This document shows, piece after piece, positions 62,488 to 64,000 of a stretch of DNA of 64,000 nt. A program made the position numbers and the translations under genes. Location: NCBI GenBank assembly GCA_964020155.1, contig OZ026561.1, positions 3,566,869 to 3,630,868 on the forward strand. The letters are read 5' to 3'. This stretch comes from Chondrilla cf. caribensis. Lineage: Eukaryota > Porifera > Demospongiae > Chondrillida > Chondrillidae. The stretch's first letter is position 1; each line of letters opens with the position of its first letter. The notes under the pieces are model-generated. The model ran no database searches. It saw nothing but the letters and a program-made list of their open reading frames with translations, and had not been told where the DNA came from.

Positions 62488-64000
62488 CTGCAGGAACAAT
62501 GAAAGGAGGACGTAAAACACATCACATTTTACAATGCATGCATGCATCTTGCACACACTTTCAAAAGGATCTTGCCCCAAATTCACAAACCCAAAGACGG
62601 ATTCAGCTGCACCAGTTCAAGTTCATTGAACAAATATTATACTATAACATTGTTGTGTTTTGCATTTGTAAACATGTTTGGATCCTTCATCTCCCACATG
62701 ATAATAATACATTCAATTGAAGGAAAGACATACCACATCACTCAACAATACTAGAGTAACAATAGGATTATACACACACCCAAATGAAAATAATAATATG
62801 TCATTGAGAGACTTATGACATTCTAGAACGATTTTTCAAACCAATCGAATCACCAGTTGTAGACAATAATAGGACCTCAGTTTTATGGAATTGCATGAAA
62901 CATTGTTGGATGTGCCTGTTTTAGTGACTCCGAGTATGCATTATAAAACAGGCCTAGGGATCATGACTGCTGTTTATGAATCAATAGCATTACAGCCCAC
63001 AAAAGGAAACTGGCATCTTGTATATTCCAAAAATTCCAATTCCGAATCATCACAATTCGACAGGTCATGCGTGTTGGCCTATGGATTACAACTTCATGTA
63101 ACATGTATACACCAAAGGCATGCATACACTGTCAGCAGGAATCCATGTGGTGTGACACTACCCACACTATGGCCATGCATGTGTGCACTTGTATCTATGC
63201 ATATTATATTATTGCTCATCATTCATATTTAATTTATAGAGATTGTACAATGTTATCAATTGCCTATATTTACCATTAATACATATTTATTTTTTTCAGT
63301 CACAGAGAAAACTAGCTAGCTCAAGCACTAACCAGTAGATATTATGCTATGTATCATGCTCCAGGAATGTGACTGGTGATAGTATACTTCCAGGCTTTAC
63401 CCATATATAGACACATGACATAGATACATGTGGGTGTTGACGTGTGGATGCCCACCCCTTCTGAATGTAGATTAAGTAGCCAATACCATCCAACAGGAGG
63501 CCAATCTGAAACTACTGATGAGATACTGACATGCAAAGCTAGAATCACTCGCTACAAAGACACCAGTCTGCCTAAATAAGGATAGTACATGCCTGCATGT
63601 GGTTGGCTATATTTTAACATGCATACAAGAGCAGTTATATCATGTGAGAGGCAAAAAATCTCCAATGGTCCCGGCCCATTCAGTTGCAGACCATGGGTCT
63701 TGTAAATGAAGGTTCCGTGCAGCTGGGATAACGCAGATATAATATCTGGCAGTTACGCATTCCGATTTCTTCAATAAATGTCCAATAACAGTACTAGGCC
63801 TCAAAGTATAGAGGGGGGGGTTGGTTCTATGGATCGATCCCCGGGCCGCCACTAATCTTTCGTATAAGAAGTATTATATATAGACGAAGAATATGTCATA
63901 TAATAAGCAGTAGCTATTATTAATATAACCATAGACTCTACAACTCAAGGAATACTTGATCGGGTCAATAGGAGCTTACCACGCAGTTGATACATGGATT
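62488..64000. other. Upstream of the rolling stone-like exon
   Basis: Should contain the 5' exon(s) and promoter of the minus-strand gene, but none can be pointed to with confidence. About 63640-63860 is GC-richer (CCCGGCCCATTCAG, ATCGATCCCCGGGCCGCCAC), which may be a SINE-like or other repeat. Otherwise AT-rich, no gene seen. Confidence 0.45.

Overview
This is nuclear DNA of an animal, probably an early-branching or other marine invertebrate. The evidence is spliced genes with GT-AG introns, animal gene families (TYR-type tyrosinase, Notum-like esterases, MGAT4-like glycosyltransferase, SDR16C dehydrogenase, rolling stone-like membrane protein, NBR1-like and ANKIB1-like parts), long CA/GT microsatellites, tRNA-derived SINEs and hAT, pogo/Tigger and Mutator-like DNA transposons. 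The phylum cannot be fixed from the sequence; a sponge is one possibility only.

Layout. 1-2.7 kb: a young 187-bp satellite with a 374-bp dimeric higher-order repeat, followed by old inverted copies. 4-48.4 kb: a minus-strand array of membrane-anchored tyrosinases (T1-T5) alternating with Notum-like carboxylesterases (N0-N2). The stretch T1-N0-T2-N1 (about 4-20.6 kb) is repeated as T4-N0'-T5-N2 (about 33.7-48.4 kb), with an extra T copy (T3) at 21-24 kb. T1, T2 and T5 are intact, each with three exons; exon 3, too short to stand out as an open frame, encodes a C-terminal membrane helix. T3 and T4 are pseudogenes. N2 is intact over seven exons (401 aa), although a complete hAT transposon sits in its first long intron. 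N0, N0' and N1 are broken. At 25.4-33.6 kb the array is interrupted by two copies of a foreign segment that carries the 3' end of an NBR1-like gene next to the 5' end of an ANKIB1-like gene.

48.4-64 kb: a decayed pogo/Tigger transposase; on the plus strand a 597-aa MGAT4-like glycosyltransferase ending in two WSC domains; a third Notum-like gene (N3, 382 aa, minus) head-to-head with an SDR16C-type dehydrogenase (315 aa, plus), with 167 bp between their start codons; and the 3' part of a rolling stone-like gene (minus).

How the genes may work together: the tyrosinases should oxidise phenols at a membrane or in a vesicle lumen, and the Notum-like proteins are secreted serine carboxylesterases. 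Their repeated side-by-side amplification suggests co-inheritance, but a shared pathway is only inference. All exon boundaries were derived by hand from splice signals, phase and comparison between paralogues.
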